Below are positions 32,880 to 42,302 of a stretch of DNA of 64,000 nucleotides, one piece after another. The notes beneath the pieces were generated by a model. That model did not search any database, was not told the DNA's origin, and worked only from the letters and a program-made list of their open reading frames with translations. This stretch comes from Embleya hyalina (GTDB lineage: Bacteria; Actinomycetota; Actinomycetes; Streptomycetales; Streptomycetaceae). The DNA lies in contig NZ_BIFH01000013.1 of the NCBI RefSeq assembly GCF_003967355.1, forward strand, positions 281,084 through 345,083. Direction: 5' to 3'. Both the position numbers and the translations under genes were made by a program. The first letter of the stretch is position 1, and every line of letters begins with the position of its first letter.

Positions 32880-33848
32880 ATGACAACGGGACGTCGGCCC
32901 GTGGTGGTCGGAGTCGAGAACTCGGCGGCGGGCATGCTCGCCGTCTCCTGGGCCGCCGAGGAGGCCGCCCGACACGCGCTGCCGCTGCGCCTGGTCCACG
33001 CGTCGGAGTGGCCGGCCGATCCGGCGGGCGCGGAGGCCGCGGCGGAGCAGGGCCGGCACGACGGCCGGCTGCATCGGGCGCACGTCTACGACTGGTCGGT
33101 CGAGACGTATCCCGAGGCCGAGACCCCGGTGCTGCGCCGCAGCTGGGCCGAACGTCGGCGCGCGGCCGACGAGGCGCTGTTGGACAAGGCCCGGGTGGTG
33201 GCGGTCAAGCGCAGACCGGACGTGGCGGTGAGTATGGCGGCGATCGACGGGCGCACGGTGGACGTGTTGCGGGCGGAGGCGCGTGCGGCGAGCGTGCTGG
33301 TGCTCGGGTCGCGGCGGTTGTCCGCGTTCACCGAGTTGATGACGACGGGCGGCATCGCGGTTCCGGTGAGTGCGCACGCGCCGTGTCCGGTGGCGGTGGT
33401 GCGTGGGCCCGAGCCGATCACCGGCGAGCCGCCGACGGTGGTGGTGGGCGTCGACGGGTCGGCCGGTTGCGAGCGGGCGGTCGGGTACGCGTTCGAGGCC
33501 GCCTCGTTGCGTGGTGCGGGCCTGCGGGCGGTGCACGTGCGTCCGCCGACGGCGAGCATGGTCGCCGCGTTCGGCAGCGAGGCGGAGGTGGAGGAGGCGC
33601 TGATCCGGCTGGGCGAGACCCTGGCGGGGTGGAGCGAGAAGTATCCGGACGTGCCGGTGGAGCGGGTGACGATCCTGGGCCATCGGGTGCGCGCGCTGGC
33701 GGATGTGGCGGCGGAGGCGTTGTGTCTGGTGGTGGGCAGCCGGGGCATGGGCGGTTTCCGCGGCATGCTCCTGGGCTCGGTCACCAACGGCCTGATCCAC
33801 CACGCTCCCGGGCCGCTGGTGATCGTGCCGCAGGGCGACGTCGGGTGA
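32880..33848 (+). CDS. Universal stress protein (tandem UspA domains)
   Basis: 322 residues with two UspA domains. Domain 1 starts PVVVGVENSAAGMLAVSWAAEEA, domain 2 starts PTVVVGVDGSAGCERAVGYAFEAA. Domain 2 has the ATP-binding end motif GSRGMGGFRGMLLGSVTNGLI (Gly-x2-Gly-x9-Gly-Ser/Thr); in domain 1 the matching part, GSRRLSAFTELMTTGGIAVPVS, is degenerate. So only the second domain probably binds ATP. ATG 32880 follows GGGAG. It shares its promoter region with the phosphoribosyltransferase-hydrolase fusion and is likely induced by oxygen limitation or stress. Confidence 0.9.
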   Translation: MTTGRRPVVVGVENSAAGMLAVSWAAEEAARHALPLRLVHASEWPADPAGAEAAAEQGRHDGRLHRAHVYDWSVETYPEAETPVLRRSWAERRRAADEALLDKARVVAVKRRPDVAVSMAAIDGRTVDVLRAEARAASVLVLGSRRLSAFTELMTTGGIAVPVSAHAPCPVAVVRGPEPITGEPPTVVVGVDGSAGCERAVGYAFEAASLRGAGLRAVHVRPPTASMVAAFGSEAEVEEALIRLGETLAGWSEKYPDVPVERVTILGHRVRALADVAAEALCLVVGSRGMGGFRGMLLGSVTNGLIHHAPGPLVIVPQGDVG

Positions 33849-34120
33849 GTGTGCGGCGGGCCGGCGTACGGGTGCGGAAACCGGCGCCGGGAGCCGGTGC
33901 GGGGTGTCCGGCGGCGCGGCGCGGGTGGAGGACGGGCGGGTGGTGGACGCGTCGCGGCGCGGGATCCGGGTAGGCGGCCGGTCGAGTGCCCCGAGCGCGC
34001 GAGTCGTCAGGGACGTGTCGGGGGGCGATCCGAGCGGGAGACGGACGGGAGGTCGCGGGTACAGACGCCGCCGAGCGGCCCCGGGGCGATCCCGGGGAGC
34101 GATCCGAGGGAGACAGTGCG

Positions 34121-34285
34121 ATGACCATTCCCATGCCGGTGGACCCGGATACCCGGCCGCCGCAGCCGACGCCCTGGCCGGGCCCGGACCCGGACCCGGT
34201 ACCGGTGCCCGTGCCGGAGCCGCCGCGACCGGAGCCCACGCCCGAACCGGAGCCCGGTCCGGAGCCCGAGCCGCAACCCGTCTGA
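34121..34285 (+). CDS. Small Pro/Glu-rich protein
   Basis: 54 residues, almost entirely Pro, Asp and Glu repeats (PEPTPEPEPGPEPEPQPV at the end), so disordered and acidic. The ATG at 34121 follows GAGGGAGA at good spacing, which supports real translation, but low-complexity composition makes homology useless. It lies between a universal stress protein and a small membrane protein. No function can be assigned. Confidence 0.5.
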   Translation: MTIPMPVDPDTRPPQPTPWPGPDPDPVPVPVPEPPRPEPTPEPEPGPEPEPQPV

Positions 34286-34418
34286 CCTCGGCGATCGTGT
34301 CGGCGCGTGTCCGGCCGGGGACGCGGTGCGAGCGTGTCCGGTACGGGTTGGGCCGGCCCGTGGACGGGCGTAGCGTGGTCGGGTGGGGGTGCCGCGCGCG
34401 ATCCCGAGCGGAACGGAT

Positions 34419-34826
34419 GTGAGCTTCGTGATCATCATCGGACTCTTCATCGCGGCGGCGAGCGTCGCGTTCGCGGCCCTGCTCGTCGCGTACAACACCT
34501 CCGGGGGTCCCGAGTACACGGTGAGCATGTTCGACACCGACATGGTCACCCTCGACACGACGGCGGCGTTCCTGGCCGGTCTGGCGCTGGCGTTGTTGTT
34601 CTGTGCGGCGTTGGCGATGGTGGCGACGGGGATGCGGATGCGCACGCGGCGGCGCAACTCGGCGGCGCGCGTGGGGGATTACGACCGGAGTGGTCGGGCG
34701 GCCCGCTACCGGGCCGCGCACGAGTGGCAGGCGGATCCGGCCCGTACCGAGCGTGCGGACGTGCGTCGGGAGCCGATGGGGCCCGCGCCGCAGCGGCCGC
34801 CGGAGCCGCCGGAGGGCCGTGTGTGA
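34419..34826 (+). CDS. Small two-helix membrane protein (LapA-like)
   Basis: About 135 residues. Two transmembrane helices (VIIIGLFIAAASVAFAALLV near 4-23 and AAFLAGLALALLFCAALAMV near 48-67) flank a short exterior loop with YTVSMFDTDMVTL; the cytoplasmic tail is Arg- and Pro-rich. The layout is like LapA/DUF1049 proteins. I took GTG 34419, with GAGCGGA upstream; GTG 34383 would add 12 residues. It lies in the stress island and may report or buffer envelope stress (inference). Confidence 0.65.
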   Translation: MSFVIIIGLFIAAASVAFAALLVAYNTSGGPEYTVSMFDTDMVTLDTTAAFLAGLALALLFCAALAMVATGMRMRTRRRNSAARVGDYDRSGRAARYRAAHEWQADPARTERADVRREPMGPAPQRPPEPPEGRV

Positions 34827-34898
34827 GGGGTGGTCGTACGAGGTGCGGGGCCGGTTCGGCGGATGGCCGAGCCGGCCTCGTCGTGTGGTGGTGCGGGG

Positions 34899-35363
34899 TC
34901 AGCCCGGGGGGATGCGGCCGCGTTCGGTGGGGCCCGGGGTGTCGCGCATCTCGGCGAGTGCCCGTGTCTCGACGAGTTCCTTGAAGCGCAGCAGGTCCGG
35001 CCGGACCCGGGTCGCGGTGAAGGGCGGGGTGGTCTCGGTGAGGCCTTCGGGTTCGACCTCGGTGACGACGTCGATCGTGGTGTGGTCGGCGTCGACCGCG
35101 CGGAAGGTCACGAGTGCGTGGTGGCGGGGTTCGTCCGACACGGTGCGCCAGGAGACGTGTTCGTCGGGGAGTTCCTCGGTTTCGGTGCCGAATTCGCGGG
35201 TCACGCCCGCGGTGTAGGTCTTCCAGTAGTGGTGGTGGGCGTCGAGCCGGACCACCTCCTCGACCCCGTCCATGAACCGCGGGTACTCCTCGAAGCGGGT
35301 CCACTGGAGATACGCCGTGTGCAGCGGGACGTCCACGTCGACGGACTCGGTCACGGCGGCCAT
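34899..35363 (-). CDS. SRPBCC family (cyclase/dehydrase-like) protein
   Basis: 154 residues of the polyketide cyclase/START-like fold: VTESVDVDVPLHTAYLQWTRFEEYPRFMDGVEEV, typical of the cyclase/dehydrase branch, then WKTYTAGVTREFGTETEELPDEHVSWRT. This branch is often found beside stress genes with no polyketide cluster, and its ligand is unknown. ATG 35363 follows GGGAGG. It is the last gene of the stress island and is divergent from the toxin-antitoxin pair. Confidence 0.85.
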   Translation of the reverse strand: MAAVTESVDVDVPLHTAYLQWTRFEEYPRFMDGVEEVVRLDAHHHYWKTYTAGVTREFGTETEELPDEHVSWRTVSDEPRHHALVTFRAVDADHTTIDVVTEVEPEGLTETTPPFTATRVRPDLLRFKELVETRALAEMRDTPGPTERGRIPPG

Positions 35364-35567
35364 ACAGGTCACCTCCCACGGTGGGGCGAACCGGATATGT
35401 CTGCGGCCTGCCCTGGGGTCGCGAGCCCAAACGACGTCGGTTCGGGGTCGCGGGCGCGGGTGGGGTGGGGGGATGCGCGCGGGGTGGGAGGGGAGGATCG
35501 AGGTCCGGTCGGGCGAAATCGCCGCCACCGGAGGACGCCACCGGGATGTGGTTGCTACGTTGGTGGC

Positions 35568-35759
35568 ATGACGGTGATGACGTTGCGGATTCCCGACGAC
35601 CTCGACGCCTCGATCCGGGCGGGTGCGGCGGCGGCGGGGCTGTCCCTGAACGCCTATATCGTGCGGGCCGCGCGCCGGCAGGCGGTGCTGGACGCCGCTC
35701 GGCAGTTGGCCGCGCTGGGTCTGGGCGAGGAGTTGTGCGACGAGGGCGACGCGTTGTGA
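35568..35759 (+). CDS. Ribbon-helix-helix antitoxin
   Basis: 63 residues. MTLRIPDDLDASIRAGAAAA is the RHH beta strand and first helix, LSLNAYIVRAARRQA the second helix, the CopG/ParD-type DNA-binding fold; the C-terminal 20 residues would bind the toxin. Its stop overlaps the start of the next gene (GTGA), the usual antitoxin-toxin coupling. It should bind its own promoter and repress the pair. Confidence 0.85.
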   Translation: MTVMTLRIPDDLDASIRAGAAAAGLSLNAYIVRAARRQAVLDAARQLAALGLGEELCDEGDAL

Positions 35760-36052
35760 GGCGTGGCGAGATCTGGACGCTGGGCGACGGTCGCGATGTC
35801 CTGGTCGTCTCGCTGGACGGTCTCGAACAGGCCTTTGCGGCGGTGCTCGCGATCGTGCTGCATCCGGCGGGTCGCTTTCCGGACACGGCGATGTCCGTGG
35901 TGATCGAGCAGCCGCTGCCCTCGACGGCGGTGGCGGTCGATCTCCAGCGGTTGCGCACGGCCCGGTTCGACGGCGCGAAGCTCGTCGGCACGGTGGCCCG
36001 TGAGGTGATGGAGCGGGTCGATCAGGCCTTGCGCGCGGTGCTGGACCTGTAG
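35756..36052 (+). CDS. MazF/PemK-like toxin
   Basis: 98 residues. RRGEIWTLGDGRDVLVVSLDGL at the N-terminus is the MazF/PemK SH3-like barrel start, and the end (AKLVGTVAREVMERVDQALRAVLDL) fits the family's last helix. Members are mRNA interferases. The strand VLVVSLDG carries Ser in the usual place, but the conserved Arg and Thr ligands are harder to assign, so activity is uncertain. GTG 35756 overlaps the RHH antitoxin stop. Its 3' end overlaps the convergent FtsX-like pseudogene by about 30 bases. Confidence 0.82.
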   Translation: MRRGEIWTLGDGRDVLVVSLDGLEQAFAAVLAIVLHPAGRFPDTAMSVVIEQPLPSTAVAVDLQRLRTARFDGAKLVGTVAREVMERVDQALRAVLDL

Positions 36053-36503
36053 CTTCCGGCCGGGGCGGCCGGGGTGTGTCGCGTCGTCGACGCGACGCCG
36101 GGGTGTGTGGTGATCGCGGAGATCACGGTCGGGGCGGTGGCGGGGTCGCGGACGCGGAACGAGTCCGGCAGGTGTTCGGGGCCGATCGCCGGGGCCGGGG
36201 TGGTGTGCCTCCACCGCAGGCGCAGCCGTTCCCACGCCTGCTCGTGATCCTCGTAGTACACCTGGCGCACCTGCGGCATGGCTTCGAGCGCGGTGGAGAT
36301 GTCGGCGCGCTGGGCGGTGGTGACGGGGCCGGTGGCGCAGCCGCCGGTGCGGGGGTCGCCGGCGTGGCACAGGAATACGGAGAGGTCGGCCTTGCCGGCC
36401 CAGTAGTCGGCGCCGGGGGGCAGGTTGTCCTCGGCCCAGGCAACAGCGCGGCCGCGCAGCCCGCGGCGATGGTGCCGGTGCGTAATGTGAGGTGGGTGGT
36501 CAT
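36022..36503 (-). pseudogene. Frameshifted FtsX-ectodomain-like secreted protein
   Basis: The ATG at 36503 opens a signal-peptide-like start (MTTHLTLRTGTIAAGCAAALL), but the domain that follows is in another frame: AEDNLPPGADYWAGKADLSV, FLCHAGDPRTGGCATGPVTT and MPQVRQVYYEDHEQAWERL, which matches the exterior domain of cell-division protein FtsX (Cys pair, VxYExxEQA). The switch of frame occurs near 36440. The domain frame has no start codon of its own. The gene is therefore broken unless there is a sequencing error or programmed shift. It follows a MarR gene on the same strand. Confidence 0.7.
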
Positions 36504-36568
36504 CCTTGTCCCCGAGTGGTGAACATCCGAAGGTGCTCGGCGTGGTTGGTCCGTCGCGCGGTGTCGGG

Positions 36569-37024
36569 TCATCCGTCGTGGGGGCGGCGGGTGCGTCTGG
36601 TGTCGACGTTGGTGGTCAGTGTGGCGAGGAGGTGGGGGAGTTCGGCGACGGTCCGTTCGGGCAGTCCGGTCACGGTCTCCTCGGCCAGGGTGCACCACGC
36701 GTGTTTGATTTGCTCGACCAAGTCGGTGCCGTTGTCGGTGAGTTCGACGACGGCGGCGCGTTTGTCGGTGGGTGCCGGGGTGCGGCGGATGTGGCCGGCG
36801 GCCTCGAGTTTTCGGGTCATCAGGGTGACGCTGGGCGGTTCGCAGCCGAGTGCGTCGCTGAGTCGGCCCTGGATCATCGGGCCGTTGCGGGCGAGTTCGA
36901 GCAGCAGTGCCTCCTGGCCGGGGTGCAGGCCGAGTGGGGCGAGCAGGGTGGTGATCCTGGCCCGGTGGCGCAGGCTCAGCAGGCGGATGGCCTGGTTGAG
37001 GGCGTCGGCCCGGTCGAAGTCCAT
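36569..37024 (-). CDS. MarR-family transcriptional regulator
   Basis: 151 residues with a MarR winged helix: MIQGRLSDALGCEPPSVTLMTRKLEAAGHIRRTPAPTDKRA (DxR wing, here DKR). ATG 37024. A TATGCGCATA palindrome lies 29 bases upstream at 37053. Downstream on the same strand is the broken FtsX-ectodomain-like gene, its possible former target. The ligand is unknown. Confidence 0.88.
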   Translation of the reverse strand: MDFDRADALNQAIRLLSLRHRARITTLLAPLGLHPGQEALLLELARNGPMIQGRLSDALGCEPPSVTLMTRKLEAAGHIRRTPAPTDKRAAVVELTDNGTDLVEQIKHAWCTLAEETVTGLPERTVAELPHLLATLTTNVDTRRTRRPHDG

Positions 37025-37052
37025 GGTTCTTCTCGGCTCTCCTCGGATTACT

Positions 37053-37062
37053 TATGCGCATA
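37053..37062. promoter_or_regulatory. MarR operator palindrome
   Basis: TATGCGCATA is a 10-bp perfect palindrome in an AT-richer gap, 29 bases upstream of the MarR start and just after the convergently placed end of the LysR gene at 37077. Autoregulation is inferred. Confidence 0.5.
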
Positions 37063-37076
37063 CCATTATCAAGGTG

Positions 37077-39418
<2,342 letters not shown>

Positions 39419-39519
39419 GCGGGTCCGCGCGCCGGCTTTCGGAATGTCGTTCAGGTTCGTGATAGCCTCTAACTGGAATGCGGGGATGCGGCCGGGCACG
39501 TGCGAAAAGGTGGCAGGGC

Positions 39520-40167
39520 ATGGCGGAAACCGAGACGAACACCCCGCGCGAGCGCTACCGGACGCAGGTGCGGACGGAGATCAAGCAACACGCGTGGGAG
39601 CAGATCGCCACGGCGGGCGCGTCCGCGCTCTCGCTCAACGCGATCGCCAAGCGGATGGGCATGAGCGGGCCGGCGCTCTACCGCTACTTCGCCGGCCGTG
39701 ACGAGCTGATCACCGAGCTGATCCGGGACGCGTACCGCAGCATGGCCGACGCGGTCCGGGTCGCCTTCGAGGGCGGCGCGGACGTGGCCGAGACGGCGCG
39801 CGCCATGCGCCGATGGGCGCTGGCGGATCCGCACCGCTACCTGCTGATCTACGGCACACCCGTCCCCGGCTATCACGCCCCCGACGACATCACCGCGATC
39901 TCCGGCGAGATCATGGCCACGCTGCTCGACGTGTGGAGCGCGCAGCCGCCGGCGGAGCACGCGACGACCGCGCTCGAGGCGGACCTGGCGCGGCATCGGC
40001 ACTGGGCGGGCGAGCACCCCGCGCCGCCGGCCGTGCTGCACCGGGCCCTGATCTTCTGGACCCGGCTGCACGGCCTGCTGTCCCTGGAGCTGGCCGGTCA
40101 CTTCGTCGGCATGGAGTTCGACCCCGAGCTGCTGTTCGAGGCGGAAGTCGCCGACCTGCGGGCGTAG
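39520..40167 (+). CDS. TetR-family transcriptional regulator
   Basis: 215 residues. HTH: ATAGASALSLNAIAKRMGMSGPALYRYFAGRDELI near 24-58. The C-terminal domain is of the TetR_C_13/WHG type (FWTRLHGLLSLELAGHFVGM). ATG 39520 follows AAGG with long spacing. It is convergent with the SGNH hydrolase gene (4 bases apart) and 100 bases after the decarboxylase gene. The target is not clear. Confidence 0.88.
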   Translation: MAETETNTPRERYRTQVRTEIKQHAWEQIATAGASALSLNAIAKRMGMSGPALYRYFAGRDELITELIRDAYRSMADAVRVAFEGGADVAETARAMRRWALADPHRYLLIYGTPVPGYHAPDDITAISGEIMATLLDVWSAQPPAEHATTALEADLARHRHWAGEHPAPPAVLHRALIFWTRLHGLLSLELAGHFVGMEFDPELLFEAEVADLRA

Positions 40168-40171
40168 CGCG

Positions 40172-41356
40172 TCAGCCGGTCCCGGCGGACAGCGGGCCGG
40201 CGGGGCCGAGGGCGAGGCGGGCGAAACGCTCGCCGATGCGGCGGTGGGCGGCCGGATCCGGGTGCAGCTCGTCGGGCAGCGGGAGTTCGGCCTGGTCCGC
40301 CGCGCCGTACAGGTCGAGGCCGTCGAGGTGGTGCAGGTTCGGGTCGTCGGCGGCGCGCTGTGCGACGATCCGGGCCAGCTCGTCCCGGATCACGGTCAGG
40401 GTCGGCCTTCCGGCGGCGACCTGCGCAGGGTCGCCCGTGGCCACGAACCGCAGGCGCCCCTCGCCGAACGCGGCCGGGTCCACGGCGGACGGCCCCGGGG
40501 TGTGCTCGTGGATGGCGCAGTGGATCGGCGAGACCACCAGCAGCGGGGTGTCGGGGTGTCCGTCGCGGATGGTGTCGAGGAATCCGTGCACCGCCGGGCC
40601 GAACGCCCGCAGCCGCATCAGGTCCGTGTTGACGATGTTGATGCCGATCTTGAGGCTGATCAGGTCCGCGGGGGTGTCGCGCATGGCGCGGGCGGTGAAC
40701 GGGTCGAGCAGGGCGCCGCCGCCGAAGCCGAGGTTGATCAGCTCCACGCCGCCCAGGGCCGCGGCCAGGGCCGGCCAGGTCCCCGTCGGCGTGGCCGCGT
40801 TGGAACCGTGGCTGATCGAACTGCCGTGGTGCAGCCACACCTTGCGCCCGTGCGCCGGTGCCGCGTGGATGGGGGCGTCGCCGCGCAGCGCGACCAGCCG
40901 GGTGCTCTCGTCGTGCGGCAGCCAGATCTCGACGTGCTTGTCGTGGGTGGGCAGGTCGGTGAAGCGCAGGGTGCGCGTCGGGCCGGGCCGGGTGTGCGCG
41001 GTCCCGGTGGCGAGGTCGATGGTGAGCGTGTCGCCGTCGGGCACGCTCGCCCGGGCGGTCGGGCTTTTGTCGACGAGGAGTTCGTACACGCCGTCGGGGC
41101 GCGGCGGGGCTCCGGGGTAGACGCGTTTGGTGGCCACGACGTCCAGTTCGAGGGTGGCGGCCCGGGTGCGCAGGGCCAGTCGTACGCCGGAGGGTTGCGA
41201 CTCGGCCGTCGCCAGTTGCTCGTCCGGGATCTGCCGGCGGGCACGGGCCGGCAACCGGTGGGGCAGTGCGCCGCGTTCGGTCTGCTCCAGGTCGAGGGCG
41301 CCGCGCAGCAGGTCGGCGGTGATGGGGGTGATGGTGTGGGTGTACGGGGTGTCCAT
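40172..41356 (-). CDS. SGNH/GDSL-type hydrolase
   Basis: 394 residues. An N-terminal beta-rich domain of about 170 residues (VRLALRTRAATLELDVVA) precedes an SGNH esterase domain with nucleophile Ser in VWLHHGSSISHGSNA, the Gly block LINLGFGGGALLD, the Asn block SLKIGINIVN, and the Asp/His pair PDELHPDPAAH. No signal peptide is seen. It likely deacylates a sugar or small ester. The TetR gene at 41398 lies just upstream on the same strand, possibly its operon partner. Confidence 0.88.
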   Translation of the reverse strand: MDTPYTHTITPITADLLRGALDLEQTERGALPHRLPARARRQIPDEQLATAESQPSGVRLALRTRAATLELDVVATKRVYPGAPPRPDGVYELLVDKSPTARASVPDGDTLTIDLATGTAHTRPGPTRTLRFTDLPTHDKHVEIWLPHDESTRLVALRGDAPIHAAPAHGRKVWLHHGSSISHGSNAATPTGTWPALAAALGGVELINLGFGGGALLDPFTARAMRDTPADLISLKIGINIVNTDLMRLRAFGPAVHGFLDTIRDGHPDTPLLVVSPIHCAIHEHTPGPSAVDPAAFGEGRLRFVATGDPAQVAAGRPTLTVIRDELARIVAQRAADDPNLHHLDGLDLYGAADQAELPLPDELHPDPAAHRRIGERFARLALGPAGPLSAGTG

Positions 41357-41397
41357 GGTCTCGGTCTCTTCGCTGTACGGGGATGGCGGGGGAGGGG

Positions 41398-41970
41398 TCA
41401 GGAGGTGGTGGGCCAGGTGCGCAGCAGGCTGTCGAGCGCGTCGAGGATCGCGGTCCAGCTCTGTGCCGAGTCGGGGGAGCTGTGCTCGAAGCCGCCGGCG
41501 GACTCCAGGTCGACGAAGCCGGCGAAGACGCTGCCCAGCAGCCGCACGGCGTGCGTTCGGTGCGGCTCGGCCAGGTCGTATCCGCGCAGCAGCGCGCGCA
41601 TCATCCGCGCGTGCCGGACGCCGGCGCCGGTCGCGGCCGTCGCCGGGTCGAGCCGGTATCGCGCGGCGGCGAAGCGGCCCGGGTGGGCGAGGGCGTAGTC
41701 GCGGTAGACGTTCGCGAAGGCGGTCAGCGCGTCCCTGCCCGCGCGTCCGGCGATCGCGGCGGAGACCCGGTCGGCGAGTTCCTCCAGGGCGAGCAGGGCG
41801 ATCCGGGTCTTGAGGTCGTGGGCGTTGGCGACATGCGAGTACAGGCTCGCGGTCCGAACGCCCAGTCGCCGGGCCAACTCCGCGGGCGTCGCCTGCTCGA
41901 ACCCGACCTCGTCGGCCAGCTCGGCCCCGGCCCGCACCACGTTCTCGGTGGTCAACCCCACGCGCCCCAT
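41398..41970 (-). CDS. TetR-family transcriptional regulator (WHG-type C-domain)
   Basis: 190 residues. HTH: FEQATPAELARRLGVRTASLYSHVANAHDLKTRI near 21-54; the C-terminal region (AVRLLGSVFAGFVDLESAGGF) is the TetR_C_33/WHG type. ATG 41970 was chosen because GAGGAGG lies 6 bases upstream. The promoter region holds a TGCCTAA-N5-TTAGGCA operator. It is 41 bases upstream of the SGNH hydrolase start and may control it. Confidence 0.88.
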   Translation of the reverse strand: MGRVGLTTENVVRAGAELADEVGFEQATPAELARRLGVRTASLYSHVANAHDLKTRIALLALEELADRVSAAIAGRAGRDALTAFANVYRDYALAHPGRFAAARYRLDPATAATGAGVRHARMMRALLRGYDLAEPHRTHAVRLLGSVFAGFVDLESAGGFEHSSPDSAQSWTAILDALDSLLRTWPTTS

Positions 41971-42016
41971 GTCCATCCTCCTCATCCACTCTCGGGTTCG
42001 CCTGAATGAATTATGC

Positions 42017-42041
42017 ATCTGCCTAATTCGTTTAGGCAAAT
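42017..42041. promoter_or_regulatory. Inverted-repeat TetR operator
   Basis: TGCCTAA at 42020-42026 and TTAGGCA at 42032-42038, separated by 5 bases; the symmetry extends outward as ATxTGCCTAA. It is 50 bases upstream of the TetR start in an AT-rich pocket, the expected place of an autoregulatory operator. Confidence 0.7.
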
Positions 42042-42302
42042 AGCATGCCTCGTCAGGCCGGGGAAGGGGGCTTTCGCCGCGGCGCGAGGGGGTCCATGCG
42101 GCCGCGCGGCGCCCGGTCGGCCGCGCGGAGGGTGCGCGGCGGACGTGGTGAGGACTGCACGGCGCCACGCCGCCTGCCGTTGGCGATTCGGACGGATTCG
42201 ATGATCGCTCTTCGTCCCCGGCGACGATACGAGGTGTCCGGGCGCTGCCTACCCTGAGCGTCCTCTGCGGCAGTCGCGCCGTTCTCCGAGGAGGTATCCA
42301 GC

